Shown here: positions 9,065 to 17,137 of the stretch, in pieces
How positions within the stretch are numbered: position 1 is the stretch's first letter
Layout: the number at the start of each line of letters is the position of its first letter
Origin: Tistrella mobilis
Lineage (GTDB): Bacteria > Pseudomonadota > Alphaproteobacteria > Tistrellales > Tistrellaceae
Direction of reading: 5' to 3'
NCBI RefSeq assembly: GCF_041468085.1
Contig: NZ_CP121017.1
Coordinates: 558,001-622,000, forward strand
Length of the DNA: 64,000 nucleotides
Translations under genes and position numbers: made by a program
The notes under the pieces: model-generated
Database searches by the model: none
The model's input: only the letters and a program-made list of their open reading frames with translations
Told to the model about the DNA's origin: nothing

Positions 9065-10708
9065 ATGGCCATCTTCACCTATCAGACCGTCGCCGCGATG
9101 CAGCAGCCGCCTGTGGGGGCCCTGCCGAGCCCGGGCGACACGGCGATCGTCGCCGGCTACCACATCTACGACGATGATGGCGGCGGTACCTTCCGTCTTG
9201 AAGTTCCGACCGGCCCGTATGCCGACAGGATCGACGAGGGCATGGTCCTCGACTGCGTCCGGTCCGACACCAACACGCGGATCGGGGTCTGGCGCCGGAT
9301 CGATCAGGGGCCGGTGCGGACGGCCTGGTACGGCATCGGCAATGTCAGGGCGAATGGCGCCACGACGGTGACGGTCTCACAAACGGCGGCGCAGATCGAG
9401 CGGGCGATCAATGCCGCGGGATTCGGTGGTGTCGTCGTCTTCAGCGGGACGATCACGCTGGACCGGACCGTTCACATCCCGACAACCACGCAGCTGAAGG
9501 GGGAAGGCGAGGGTTGGGACCGGCCGCTGATCAAGGCGGGGGAGAATCTCAAGGTCATGTTCACCCGCGCGTCATCCACGCGCATCTGGGTCACGGGCAT
9601 CAGTTTCGAAGGCTGGATCGATGGCAATGCGTCTCTGCCTGGCGACATCACGACCTCGGTGAACGGCTATGGGGCGCGGACCATCGGTTTCCTGCTCTAC
9701 AACACCACTGGTCGGGCAGATCTGGACAGCGAGTTCGCCTTCTGTCGCTTCTACAATATGCGCATGGGCATTGTCGGCTTCGGCCGCAACTTTCTTGTGA
9801 CCCGGACGCATTTCAGTTCGTGCCGCTACGGGATCGTGATTCATCGCGCGGCGAATTCGACGACCACCGATGTCACGATCCGCGGGTTCAATTTCATCGC
9901 CAACCGTTTCCACGGATGTGGCGGTCCCCGGCAGCAGGTCGACGTGGTGCTGAGGTCGTCGGTGACGGCCCAGAACACGGGGCTCGGTGCGTTCGAGGTG
10001 GGGGACATCGTCGTCTACCGGGCCGGAACTGCCCCAACCGGTCTTCGTGATAATATGCTCTACGTTGTCGGGGCGGACGGGGGTCTCTATGACCGTGCGG
10101 CACCAGGCCTGTATCATGAGCCGGCGACCGTCGCAGAGTGTGAGGCAATCAGCCCCACCAGCTGGGGCGCAACTGCTCAGACGGTTCAAAGGGTAAATGG
10201 TGGCGGGCTTTTCGACCGTTCGTCGACCTGCATCATGGTTGCAGGGCTGTCCAGCGCCCTGAAGGGCGGGCTGATCGCCGACTGCTATGTTGACGATTGC
10301 GGCCGCTTCTATCACGGCCCGATGGGCGATATGCGCATCACCGGCGTCACCGGCTACCGAGGCTATGAAACGCTCGTGGAAGCCGTGCCCGAGGGCGTGT
10401 CCCCGGAAGGCGAGGCGGTCAACGGCGCGATCACCAACTGCCAGTGGACCTGCGATCTCGCCAGCGCCACCACCTACAGACAGGGTCCGGCCATGCTGAT
10501 CCACGGCGCCGGGGTGCAGGTTTCGAACAACCTGATCAGTGATGCCGTGACCGAGGGCATCCAGGTGCGGGCCGATCATTGCCTGATCACCGGCAACGTC
10601 GTTCGCAGGTCGGGTGCGCCTCAGGGGATCACTGTGTCGAGTAAGCACTGCCTCATCGAAGGCAACCTCGTCGAATCTTCGGCATCGGACGGCCTCCTTG
10701 TGATCTGA
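9065..10708 (+). CDS. Right-handed parallel beta-helix (pectate-lyase-like) protein
   Basis: The 547-residue product begins with a small domain (about 1-90), then has a pectate-lyase-superfamily beta-helix with repeated turns such as CLITGNVVRRSGAPQGITV and CLIEGNLVESSASDGLLV near the C-terminus. Such folds bind or cleave polysaccharides, or form tailspike-like fibres; no catalytic residues can be assigned. There is no signal peptide. AAGAGG sits just before ATG 9065. Its codon choice is less GC-biased than the flanking housekeeping genes, which suggests transfer. The frame stops in mid-repeat at 10708, but a neighbouring frame (10702-10749) encodes one more matching turn, DLTNNTVGTNGVTIV, followed by TAG. 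A single-base indel has probably cut off the native C-terminus. Confidence 0.75.
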   Translation: MAIFTYQTVAAMQQPPVGALPSPGDTAIVAGYHIYDDDGGGTFRLEVPTGPYADRIDEGMVLDCVRSDTNTRIGVWRRIDQGPVRTAWYGIGNVRANGATTVTVSQTAAQIERAINAAGFGGVVVFSGTITLDRTVHIPTTTQLKGEGEGWDRPLIKAGENLKVMFTRASSTRIWVTGISFEGWIDGNASLPGDITTSVNGYGARTIGFLLYNTTGRADLDSEFAFCRFYNMRMGIVGFGRNFLVTRTHFSSCRYGIVIHRAANSTTTDVTIRGFNFIANRFHGCGGPRQQVDVVLRSSVTAQNTGLGAFEVGDIVVYRAGTAPTGLRDNMLYVVGADGGLYDRAAPGLYHEPATVAECEAISPTSWGATAQTVQRVNGGGLFDRSSTCIMVAGLSSALKGGLIADCYVDDCGRFYHGPMGDMRITGVTGYRGYETLVEAVPEGVSPEGEAVNGAITNCQWTCDLASATTYRQGPAMLIHGAGVQVSNNLISDAVTEGIQVRADHCLITGNVVRRSGAPQGITVSSKHCLIEGNLVESSASDGLLVI

Positions 10709-10764
10709 CCAACAATACGGTCGGGACCAACGGCGTGACGATCGTCTAGTGAGGCTGGGCCGAT

Positions 10765-10815
10765 CGATGACATTCCCATTACGGTTGCACATGATAATTA
10801 TGATTCTTTTATGAG
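10765..10815 (+). promoter_or_regulatory. AT-rich candidate promoter for the short peptide gene
   Basis: This is a clear AT-rich island in GC-rich surroundings, with TGACAT at 10768, GATAAT at 10793 and TTGCAC at 10785. No hexamer pair has ideal spacing, so the exact promoter is not fixed. It lies 85-130 bases before the peptide start. Confidence 0.3.
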
Positions 10816-10898
10816 TTGAATGGGTCCGTCTCCCATGAAACCATGAAGTCGACCGGATGGATGGGGTCCTCCGGTCTCTCAACCAAGGGAGACGTATC

Positions 10899-10949
10899 AT
10901 GCAGAACCGTAAGAAGAACGCCGACTATCTCGGCAGCCTGCTGGGCTGA
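10899..10949 (+). CDS. Very short peptide gene, 16 codons (MQNRKKNADYLGSLLG)
   Basis: ATG 10899 is preceded at 7 bases by AAGGGAGA, one of the best ribosome binding sites in this part of the window, and the frame closes with TGA 10947-10949. The product has a basic N-terminal half (N3-R4-K5-K6-N7) and a small hydrophobic end (Y10-L-G-S-L-L-G16), a leader/core-like division. An AT-rich candidate promoter lies upstream and two hairpins follow at once. The next gene, 121 bases away on the same strand, encodes an M29-like metalloenzyme. I do not recognise the peptide. It could be a precursor peptide, a regulatory leader peptide acting on the downstream gene, or chance; the ribosome site and the hairpins argue against chance. 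Confidence 0.5.
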   Translation: MQNRKKNADYLGSLLG

Positions 10950-10963
10950 TCCAGCGGCCTTCT

Positions 10964-10983
10964 CATCCGTTGATTGACGGATG
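10964..10983. repeat. Hairpin 1 after the short peptide gene
   Basis: CATCCGT (10964-10970) pairs with ACGGATG (10977-10983) across a 6-base loop, 15 bases after the peptide stop. It could stabilise the 3' end of a peptide mRNA. Confidence 0.5.
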
Positions 10984-10988
10984 CGGGG

Positions 10989-11026
10989 TGGCGTGGTGCG
11001 CGCACGCAGCGTGTCGCACCACGCCA
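10989..11026. terminator. Hairpin 2, a perfect 12-bp stem between peptide gene and enzyme gene
   Basis: TGGCGTGGTGCG (10989-11000) pairs perfectly with CGCACCACGCCA (11015-11026); the 14-base loop can form an inner CACG/CGTG stem. There is no strong T-run after it (ACTTGATGAAAAC), so it may act as a partial terminator or processing signal that lowers expression of the downstream enzyme relative to the peptide. Confidence 0.5.
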
Positions 11027-11070
11027 CTTGATGAAAACTTGCGTGTCATGTGATCAGGCAAGAGGTGGCA

Positions 11071-12201
11071 ATGGACCGGATCATCATCGACCCGACCGCA
11101 ATGCGGCAGTTCGGCGACCCGGAGGGCGCCACCTTCGTTTTCGTCACCAACCGGTCGGCAGCCGATCGCTTCGAGGTCCGGCTGGGGCGGGGGGGCGGCG
11201 GCTATGCCGGTGACATGACGCTGTTCTACGAGAAGGGGCAGTCCTTCTCCGAGATTCTGGACCAGATGCCCGAGACGGCGCATATCCTGGTCATTTCTCC
11301 CGACGTCTATTACAAGTCGCCGCCGGCCGGTACGATCGGCGCCCGGCGCAAGCTTCTGGCGCTGGCCTGCAATTCGACGCCGACCGACATGGACAAGCTG
11401 GCCCATGGCATCCGGATGATCGAGGCGACGGACCCGGCCGCCCAGCAGGAGCTGGTCGATCAGTTCTTCGCGACGGCCGAGCAGTCGGCGTTCATGGAGA
11501 TCGTCGATCCGCGCTACGGCACCCGTGCCCGCTTCGACCACATGTCCGACAAGTATGTCTGGAACGAACAGGCCGGTTTCCTCGGCTGGGGAGAGCAGCA
11601 GCTGGCGCCGTCGGGTGAAGTCAGCGCTCTGCCGCTGGATGTCTACGACTACAGCGCCGATCTCTCGCTCGGCATCGACGGGCAGATGGTGATCGAGGGC
11701 TATCCGATCCTGCACAACGGCGCGCCCAGCTATCATCCGGCCGATCAGGCGCGGATCCACAGCCGGTTGGCGGCCATGCAGCGCGGGCCGATGCTCGCCA
11801 CCATCGAACGCGGCCATATCGTCCGGCTCGAAGCCCTGACGCCCGAAGCGGCGCCGGCGGTGGATATGCTGGAGCGGATGTTCGATGTCGACAGCCGCTA
11901 CCGGATCATGTGGGAGTTCGGCTTCGCGGTGAACTGCACGCTGGAACTCTACGATGCCAACACCGCGATCAACGAACTCTATGGTGGTCGGACCGGCACC
12001 ATTCATATCGGCCTGGGGCTGACGCCGCACACCCAGTATCATCTGGACATCGTCTGCCCGGCGACCACGATTCTGGGCGATCGCGGCCAGCATATCTTCG
12101 GGCCGCGTGCGGAAGAGATCATCGCAGGCACGGCCGCCACCGGCCGCGCGGGCTCTCTGGTCCGCATCCGCAGCGCCGCCTGCGGCTGCGTCGCCGCCTG
12201 A
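11071..12201 (+). CDS. M29 aminopeptidase/NicX-like metalloenzyme, uncharacterised
   Basis: This 376-residue soluble protein has no signal peptide or membrane segment. Its C-terminal half resembles the M29 (aminopeptidase T/AmpS) and 2,5-dihydroxypyridine dioxygenase fold: PSGEV (E183), WEFG (E282), GTIHIGLG (H312) and YHLDI (H324, D326) line up with the metal ligands known for that group. The H312-H324 spacing is shorter than in classical M29 enzymes, and the N-terminal 160 residues are divergent. It ends in SAACGCVAA, with two cysteines close together. ATG 11071 is chosen because AGAGGTGG lies just upstream; a GTG at 11050 is in frame. A short peptide gene precedes it, and a GT1 glycosyltransferase converges on it. 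The family assignment comes from motif reading only, and the substrate is unknown. Confidence 0.55.
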   Translation: MDRIIIDPTAMRQFGDPEGATFVFVTNRSAADRFEVRLGRGGGGYAGDMTLFYEKGQSFSEILDQMPETAHILVISPDVYYKSPPAGTIGARRKLLALACNSTPTDMDKLAHGIRMIEATDPAAQQELVDQFFATAEQSAFMEIVDPRYGTRARFDHMSDKYVWNEQAGFLGWGEQQLAPSGEVSALPLDVYDYSADLSLGIDGQMVIEGYPILHNGAPSYHPADQARIHSRLAAMQRGPMLATIERGHIVRLEALTPEAAPAVDMLERMFDVDSRYRIMWEFGFAVNCTLELYDANTAINELYGGRTGTIHIGLGLTPHTQYHLDIVCPATTILGDRGQHIFGPRAEEIIAGTAATGRAGSLVRIRSAACGCVAA

Positions 12202-12219
12202 CGGGCGACGCGTTCACGA

Positions 12220-13512
12220 TCACCCGCCGCGCAACATGTCCTCGATCGCCAGCATGGCCGCATGCGCGCCGTCTTCGGCGCGCAGCCTGCGGCCGATCCG
12301 GCGGGCGGTGTCGGTCAGCGGGCCGTGGCGGAGCGCGCGGCGGATCGTGCGGCCCAGCCGGTCGCCGGTGCCGAGGCCGCCCGCCGCCAGCTGGCGCAGC
12401 CCCGGGCCCCGCAGGCCATAGCCGCCCGCCACGGCCCGGGCGGCCCAGAAGGGCTGGTCGGCGCCCCAGGGGCAGATCACCGCGGCGCGGCCGGCCATCA
12501 GCCCGGTCGCCAGCGTGCCCACCCCGCCGTGATGAACCACCAGATCGACATGCGGGAAGACCCGGGCATGGGGCATGCGGTCCAGCACCAGCACCCGGTC
12601 GCCGGCCAGGCGGTCCAGCGCCCGGCCGTCGATGCCGCCCCAGCCGGTGGTGACCAGCGCCGCCACATCGGCGCGCTCGATCGCGCGGGCCAGCGAACGT
12701 GCGACGCCGTTGCCGTCCACCCCGCTCATGCTGCCGAACCCGATATGGATCAGCGGTCGCCTGCGGGCGGTTGCGCGGGTGGCGAAGGCCGCCGCCTCGA
12801 TCGGCAGGCCGGTATCGGCCGTCTCGTCGTCTTCAGCGCGCCAGAAGCCGGTGGTTGCGACCTCGGGCCCCCAGTCGTCGATGCGTGGCAACAGGGCGGT
12901 TGAAAAGGCGTTGAGCACCAGCCGCGCCGCAGGGGGCGGCGCCTTGCGACGTGGTGGCAGACCCAGGATTTCCGCGCGCCAGCGATCGGTGCGGCCGGCC
13001 AGCGGTCGGGCGAGCAGGGGGGTGAGGCAATAGCTCGCCCGGTTCGCCCAGGGGCCCATATCGCGGGCGAACAGGGCGGCATTCGGCACCACGGCCGTGG
13101 GGGCGATGCAGGGCAGCAGCGCCACCTGCGCCCAGGGCACGTGCAGTGCCTGGGCCAGATCGGCGGCACCGGTGTATTTCGGATGGGCGATGATCGCATC
13201 GGGCCGGAAGCTGCGTCCGCGGGCGGTGGTCTCGAACAGCGCGTCGGCGACGCGGGTCAGCGTGCCGGCCCGGGCCAGCCGGTCGATCAGCCCGGGCAGG
13301 CCGGCGGCATGGGCTTGCCCCTGCCGGGCCATGTCGCGGAAATCGATGGCGAGTTTCAGATGCCGGGCGCCGCTTTCGGCGACCATTCCCGCATCGCCTG
13401 CGGGGGCGGCCAGCCCCACCTCGTGACCGCGTGCCACCAGCCGCGCCGCCAGATTGACGAAGGGGCGGACATCCCCCTCGGTACCGGCGGTGAGCAGCAG
13501 CAGGCGGGCCAT
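12220..13512 (-). CDS. GT1/MGT-family glycosyltransferase
   Basis: The 430-residue enzyme has the GT-B fold signs of the UGT/MGT family: LLLLTAGTEGDVRPFVNLAA at the N-terminus (acceptor domain), and VVHHGGVGTLATGL then PWGADQPFWA in the C-terminal nucleotide-sugar domain. Relatives transfer sugars to sterols, carotenoids, macrolides or peptides. ATG 13512 is chosen because the family N-terminus begins there, although the frame opens 33 codons earlier. It lies 16 bases after recR on the same strand, so it may share recR transcription, and converges on the M29-like gene with an 18-base gap. The acceptor is unknown. Confidence 0.8.
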   Translation of the reverse strand: MARLLLLTAGTEGDVRPFVNLAARLVARGHEVGLAAPAGDAGMVAESGARHLKLAIDFRDMARQGQAHAAGLPGLIDRLARAGTLTRVADALFETTARGRSFRPDAIIAHPKYTGAADLAQALHVPWAQVALLPCIAPTAVVPNAALFARDMGPWANRASYCLTPLLARPLAGRTDRWRAEILGLPPRRKAPPPAARLVLNAFSTALLPRIDDWGPEVATTGFWRAEDDETADTGLPIEAAAFATRATARRRPLIHIGFGSMSGVDGNGVARSLARAIERADVAALVTTGWGGIDGRALDRLAGDRVLVLDRMPHARVFPHVDLVVHHGGVGTLATGLMAGRAAVICPWGADQPFWAARAVAGGYGLRGPGLRQLAAGGLGTGDRLGRTIRRALRHGPLTDTARRIGRRLRAEDGAHAAMLAIEDMLRGG

Positions 13513-13528
13513 CGGCGGGGGCGTTCCC

Positions 13529-14128
13529 TCAGACCGGCCGCCGCGCCTTGAGCGCGGCCTGAATGGTACCGTCATCCATATAGTCGAGCGCGCCGCCCAC
13601 CGGCATGCCATGGGCGAGGCGGGTGATATTGGCCTCGGGTGCCGCCTCTGTCAGGCGGTCGGCGATGTAATGGGCGGTGGTCTGGCCGTCGACGGTGGCG
13701 GGCAGGGCCATCACCACTTCGGTGATGCCGCCTTCCGCCACCCGCGCCGCCAGTTTCGGGATGCCCAGCTCGTCGGGGCCGATGCCGTCGAGGGCCGAGA
13801 GCGTGCCGCCCAGCACGTGATAGCGGCCCCGGAAGGCGCCGGCCCGCTCCATCGCCCAGAGATCCGCCACCTGTTCCACCACGCAGAGCTGGGCGGGGTC
13901 GCGCCGCTCGTCCGCGCAGACCCCGCAAGGGTCGCGGGCGTCCAGATTGCCGCAGATCGTGCAGCTTTTGACCTCGGCCGCCGCCTTGGCCAGTGCGTCC
14001 GCCAGCGGCATCATCAGCGCCTCGCGCCGTCTCAACAGGGTCAGTGCCGCGCGCCTGGCCGAGCGCGGGCCCAGACCCGGCAGGCGGGCGAGCAGGGTCA
14101 CGAGCTTCTCGATCTCGGGTGCGGCCAT
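13529..14128 (-). CDS. recR: Recombination protein RecR
   Basis: RecR works with RecF and RecO to load RecA at gaps. The 199-residue protein has the N-terminal helix-hairpin-helix ([20 protein letters not shown]), a four-cysteine zinc finger starting [16 protein letters not shown] (about residues 57-72), and a Toprim domain from about residue 80. In most relatives recR lies directly after dnaX and ybaB; here those two are about 3.8 kb away, with other genes between. Confidence 0.97.
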   Translation of the reverse strand: MAAPEIEKLVTLLARLPGLGPRSARRAALTLLRRREALMMPLADALAKAAAEVKSCTICGNLDARDPCGVCADERRDPAQLCVVEQVADLWAMERAGAFRGRYHVLGGTLSALDGIGPDELGIPKLAARVAEGGITEVVMALPATVDGQTTAHYIADRLTEAAPEANITRLAHGMPVGGALDYMDDGTIQAALKARRPV

Positions 14129-14263
14129 GGGGTCTCGTGGTCCGGAATGGGCTTGGTGCGGGCAGACGGATGCCGACTATAGGTCAGTCGCCCGTCGCTT
14201 CCTAGGCCTGGGGCAGTGCGGCGATGCTGGACGGCGGCAGTGAAGGGTTGCAGGATCAGGGGC

Positions 14264-14797
14264 ATGACCCCACGCGTGCCCTACCAGGAAGCCCTGCGCC
14301 GGATCGGTTATCCCGGGCGGCTTGCGGGTTTCGATCCGCATCCGGCCGGCACGCCGCCGCTCGGTCTCGACCGGCCGGAGAGCGATATCGACCTGCTGTG
14401 CCATGCCCCCGATCCCGAGGCGCTGGCGGCGGTGGCCTGGGCCGATTTCCGCTACCTGCCCGGCTTTTCGATGCATCGCTGGTGTGGCGACGGCCGGCCG
14501 GTGGTGGTGCGCTTCGTCTCGGCCGGCTGGCCGGTCGAAATCTTCGGCAGCCCGCTGCCGGTGGCGGAGCAGCCGGGCTGGCGCCATTTCGAGGTCGAGC
14601 GCCGGCTGCTCGCCCTCGGCGGGCCGGGCCTGCGACGGCAGGTGATCGCTGCGCGCGACCGGGGCCTCAAGACCGAGCCCGCCTTCGCGGCGGTGCTCGG
14701 TCTGGACGGCGACCCTTATGCGGCGATGCTGGCGGTGGCGGATCTGGACGATGACGGGCTCCGCCGCCTGCTCCGGCGGGCGAAGGTCAGCGTCTGA
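14264..14797 (+). CDS. DUF4269 family protein (nucleotidyltransferase-like)
   Basis: The 177-residue protein carries ESDIDLLCHAPDP (about residues 39-51), with the D-x-D pattern of nucleotidyltransferase folds, and the overall pattern of DUF4269. No substrate is known for the family. ATG 14264 is used because the conserved part starts nine residues later (ALRRIGYPG); an ATG further upstream is possible. It lies divergent from recR and ends 8 bases from the convergent dps gene. Confidence 0.75.
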   Translation: MTPRVPYQEALRRIGYPGRLAGFDPHPAGTPPLGLDRPESDIDLLCHAPDPEALAAVAWADFRYLPGFSMHRWCGDGRPVVVRFVSAGWPVEIFGSPLPVAEQPGWRHFEVERRLLALGGPGLRRQVIAARDRGLKTEPAFAAVLGLDGDPYAAMLAVADLDDDGLRRLLRRAKVSV

Positions 14798-14804
14798 GCC
14801 GGGC

Positions 14805-15308
14805 TCAGCCCTCGCGCGCGGCCTCGAACAGGAACCAGGCGCGCTGCTCGGCAAGATCGGTCCACTCGTCCAGGATGCCGGAGGTGGCGTTGTCCTTCGC
14901 CTCGTCGACGATCTCCTTGGCCTCGCGCAGCTGCTTCACCAGGGCCAGATTGTCCTCGCGCAGCTCCGTCAGCATGTCGCGGGCCGACACGAACTCGGCG
15001 TCGTTGTCCTTGATCGACTGCAGTTTCGAGATGTGGCCGATCGAGCGCAGCGTGGTGTGGCCGATCTTGCGGACCCGCTCGGCGATCTGGTCGGTGGTGC
15101 CCAGGATCTGGGTCGCCTGCTCGTCGAGCAGCAGGTGATAGTCCCGGAAATGCGGGCCCGACACGTGCCAGTGGAAATTCTTGGTCTTGAGGTAGAGCGC
15201 GAAGCTGTCGGCCAGAATGGCGTTCAGCACCTCGGCCACTCCGCGGGCATTCTTGCCGCCGAGATCGGACGGGGTGGCGAGGTCGGCGGCGGGCGTTTTC
15301 TTCGGCAT
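14805..15308 (-). CDS. dps: Dps-like DNA-protecting ferritin
   Basis: Dps forms a 12-subunit shell that stores iron, removes peroxide and binds DNA. The 167-residue protein has the ferroxidase site at the dimer interface: NFHWHVSGPHFRDYHLLLDE (about residues 49-68) supplies the His, Asp and Glu ligands. A lysine-containing N-terminus (MPKKT) can bind DNA. ATG 15308 is preceded by GGAG. The open frame extends upstream but without family similarity. Confidence 0.95.
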   Translation of the reverse strand: MPKKTPAADLATPSDLGGKNARGVAEVLNAILADSFALYLKTKNFHWHVSGPHFRDYHLLLDEQATQILGTTDQIAERVRKIGHTTLRSIGHISKLQSIKDNDAEFVSARDMLTELREDNLALVKQLREAKEIVDEAKDNATSGILDEWTDLAEQRAWFLFEAAREG

Positions 15309-15488
15309 GATGCTCGGGCTCCGTGTTCCGGGTCTGGAGGGGAAATCCGCCGGGACATGGGCCGGTTCCGGCCTGTCCCGCCCCTGACATGTCGGGCGGC
15401 CACGGCTGCCGTACAAGCCCGGAGGATGAATGGCTGGGCGGCATGAATGTCATGACACGGGGCCGGCGGTATATGCATCTGCCACCGG

Positions 15489-16628
15489 TCAGCGCAGCAC
15501 GACCGCGACCTCATGAGCTTCCGTCTGGTCCGGCACCTCCCACCGGCCGATCATCCGGTCGATCACGGCATCAGGTACCCGGGCTGCCCGCTTGCGGTTG
15601 CCGTGGCGCAGGCCGGGTTCGTCGGTCTCGACATAGACGATGCGGACCCGGGCGCCATAGGCGCGGAACATGCCGATCCACTGGCTGCGCGATTCGCGGC
15701 CGAGATTGGTGCCGCTCCAGGCAAAGTCGGTGCCGGCCCGCAGATGGGCCTTGGCCCGCGCCTTGGCCTCCTGAAGGACCCGGCCCTCGATCTCACCATG
15801 CCCTACGCCGAAGCTGGTGCGGATCTCGTCCAATCCCACAACCGGAAGTTCAGGTTGCGCTGTCTTCAGCCAGCTGGTCTTGCCCGCGCCGGGCAGGCCT
15901 GCAAGCATCGTGACGGTGAGGCGGGTATCGTCGTGCTGAGGATGGGCAGGATCAGTACGCCGGGTTTCAAAGAAGCGCATCCGGCTGTGATCGTCCGGGA
16001 AGTTGAAGGCGGTGTCGAAACAGTCTGCTTCCGCACAGAGGTCGCGGAACAGCTCGATATTGTCGAGCAGGCGTTGCGGATTGTCGCAGATCCGGCCCCG
16101 GGCATCGGCTTCGGCCAGCATCGCCAGCAGATGATTGGGGGCGCCAAGGCTGATCTCGATCGCCCGCCGCCGCGCTTCGATCGGATCCTTCTCGATCAGG
16201 AAAAGCGGGATCTGGTGGTGCAGGATCAGGGTGCAGATCCGCTCGCGGAGTGCAAAAGGTATGCCCATCCGCCAGAGGATTGCCCGCGCCATGATGGCGC
16301 CCTTGCGGGAGTGGCCCGGCTGCGACACGCGGCCGTCGGCAGTGATGCGCGTGGTCGCAGGCTTGGCGACATCGTGGAGCAGAGCGGCAGCGAAGACGCA
16401 GAGACGATCCGCTTCCGGCAGCCGCATCCAGGCCTCGGATGCGGTCAGCGCCTCCACCACCATACGGGTATGAACCAGAACATCGCCCTCGGCATGGTGT
16501 ACGGGGTCGTGCGGGCAACCGGCGAGGTCGTTCAGCCACGGCAGTTCGGACTCAAGCGCGATCCAGTCCGGCGCGGCGGCGGGCGCAGGCATGAGGTCGA
16601 TCAATGACGCATTCGCCGCGGCAGGCAT
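15489..16628 (-). CDS. HD-Pnk-type RNA end-healing enzyme (HD phosphohydrolase + P-loop polynucleotide kinase)
   Basis: The 379-residue protein joins an N-terminal HD domain (HxLVHTRMVVEAL, then LLHDVAKP near residues 83-90 and ILHHQIPLF near 136) to a C-terminal P-loop kinase (GLPGAGKTSW near residue 245). This order and length match the HD-Pnk family, characterised in Runella, which removes 2',3'-phosphates and phosphorylates 5'-OH RNA ends before ligation. An RNA-repair role is inferred from that match. No RNA ligase gene is visible nearby. ATG 16628 has GGAG 8 bases upstream; a start 10 codons earlier is in frame. Neighbours (dps, VOC, AraC) suggest a stress setting. Confidence 0.72.
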   Translation of the reverse strand: MPAAANASLIDLMPAPAAAPDWIALESELPWLNDLAGCPHDPVHHAEGDVLVHTRMVVEALTASEAWMRLPEADRLCVFAAALLHDVAKPATTRITADGRVSQPGHSRKGAIMARAILWRMGIPFALRERICTLILHHQIPLFLIEKDPIEARRRAIEISLGAPNHLLAMLAEADARGRICDNPQRLLDNIELFRDLCAEADCFDTAFNFPDDHSRMRFFETRRTDPAHPQHDDTRLTVTMLAGLPGAGKTSWLKTAQPELPVVGLDEIRTSFGVGHGEIEGRVLQEAKARAKAHLRAGTDFAWSGTNLGRESRSQWIGMFRAYGARVRIVYVETDEPGLRHGNRKRAARVPDAVIDRMIGRWEVPDQTEAHEVAVVLR

Positions 16629-16708
16629 GACACAGGCTCCAGAAAACGGGCAGCCCATCAGAATACAGGTTTCAGTACGTCTTTGTCATGCCTGTTCGCG
16701 CAGATGGT

Positions 16709-17110
16709 TCACCCGCCCACCGGGCCGCAGACCTCGATCAGCAGGCCGTCGGGGTCGTGGAGGAAGGCGACCAGCTGGCCCCAGGGCTGGCGGACGGGGG
16801 CGACGGCGAGTGTGGCGCCGGACGAGACGGCGCGGGCGACGGTGGCCTCGACCTCGGCATCGGGGACCACGAAGGCCAGTTCGGTGCCGAAGGGCGGGGT
16901 CTGGCCCGCGGTGCCGGGGTCGACGCCCAACTCGCGGATCAGCCCGGGGGTTGCGAAGGCGAGGGTGGTGGTGCCGGTGTCGAGTTCGATATAGCTGCCG
17001 CTTTCATGGATCAGCCGGGCCGTGAGGCCGAAGACGGCTTCGTAGAAGCGGGCGCTGCGGGCGACGTCGGGGACGTGGCGGATGACATAGCCGAGCGTGG
17101 CGGGGGTCAT
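16709..17110 (-). CDS. VOC (glyoxalase/bleomycin resistance) family protein
   Basis: The 133-residue protein has two beta-alpha-beta-beta-beta modules typical of VOC metalloproteins: YVIRHVPDVARSARFYEAVF at the start and QPWGQLVAFLHDPDGLLIEV at the end, which includes a late glutamate ligand (E128). Family members act on aldehyde conjugates, bind antibiotics or cleave aromatic rings; the substrate is not visible. It lies 27 bases downstream of an AraC-type regulator gene on the same strand and is probably controlled by it. Confidence 0.88.
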   Translation of the reverse strand: MTPATLGYVIRHVPDVARSARFYEAVFGLTARLIHESGSYIELDTGTTTLAFATPGLIRELGVDPGTAGQTPPFGTELAFVVPDAEVEATVARAVSSGATLAVAPVRQPWGQLVAFLHDPDGLLIEVCGPVGG

Positions 17111-17137
17111 GGTCTCTCTCCGGGGTTGGATACCGGA

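Noticed and set aside
10899-10949. Assignment of the 16-residue peptide to a known class (lasso, lanthipeptide, PqqA-like, microcin C-like)
   Set aside because: There is no Cys/Ser/Thr-rich core, no PqqA Glu-x3-Tyr motif, no C-terminal Asn, and none of the class enzymes nearby.
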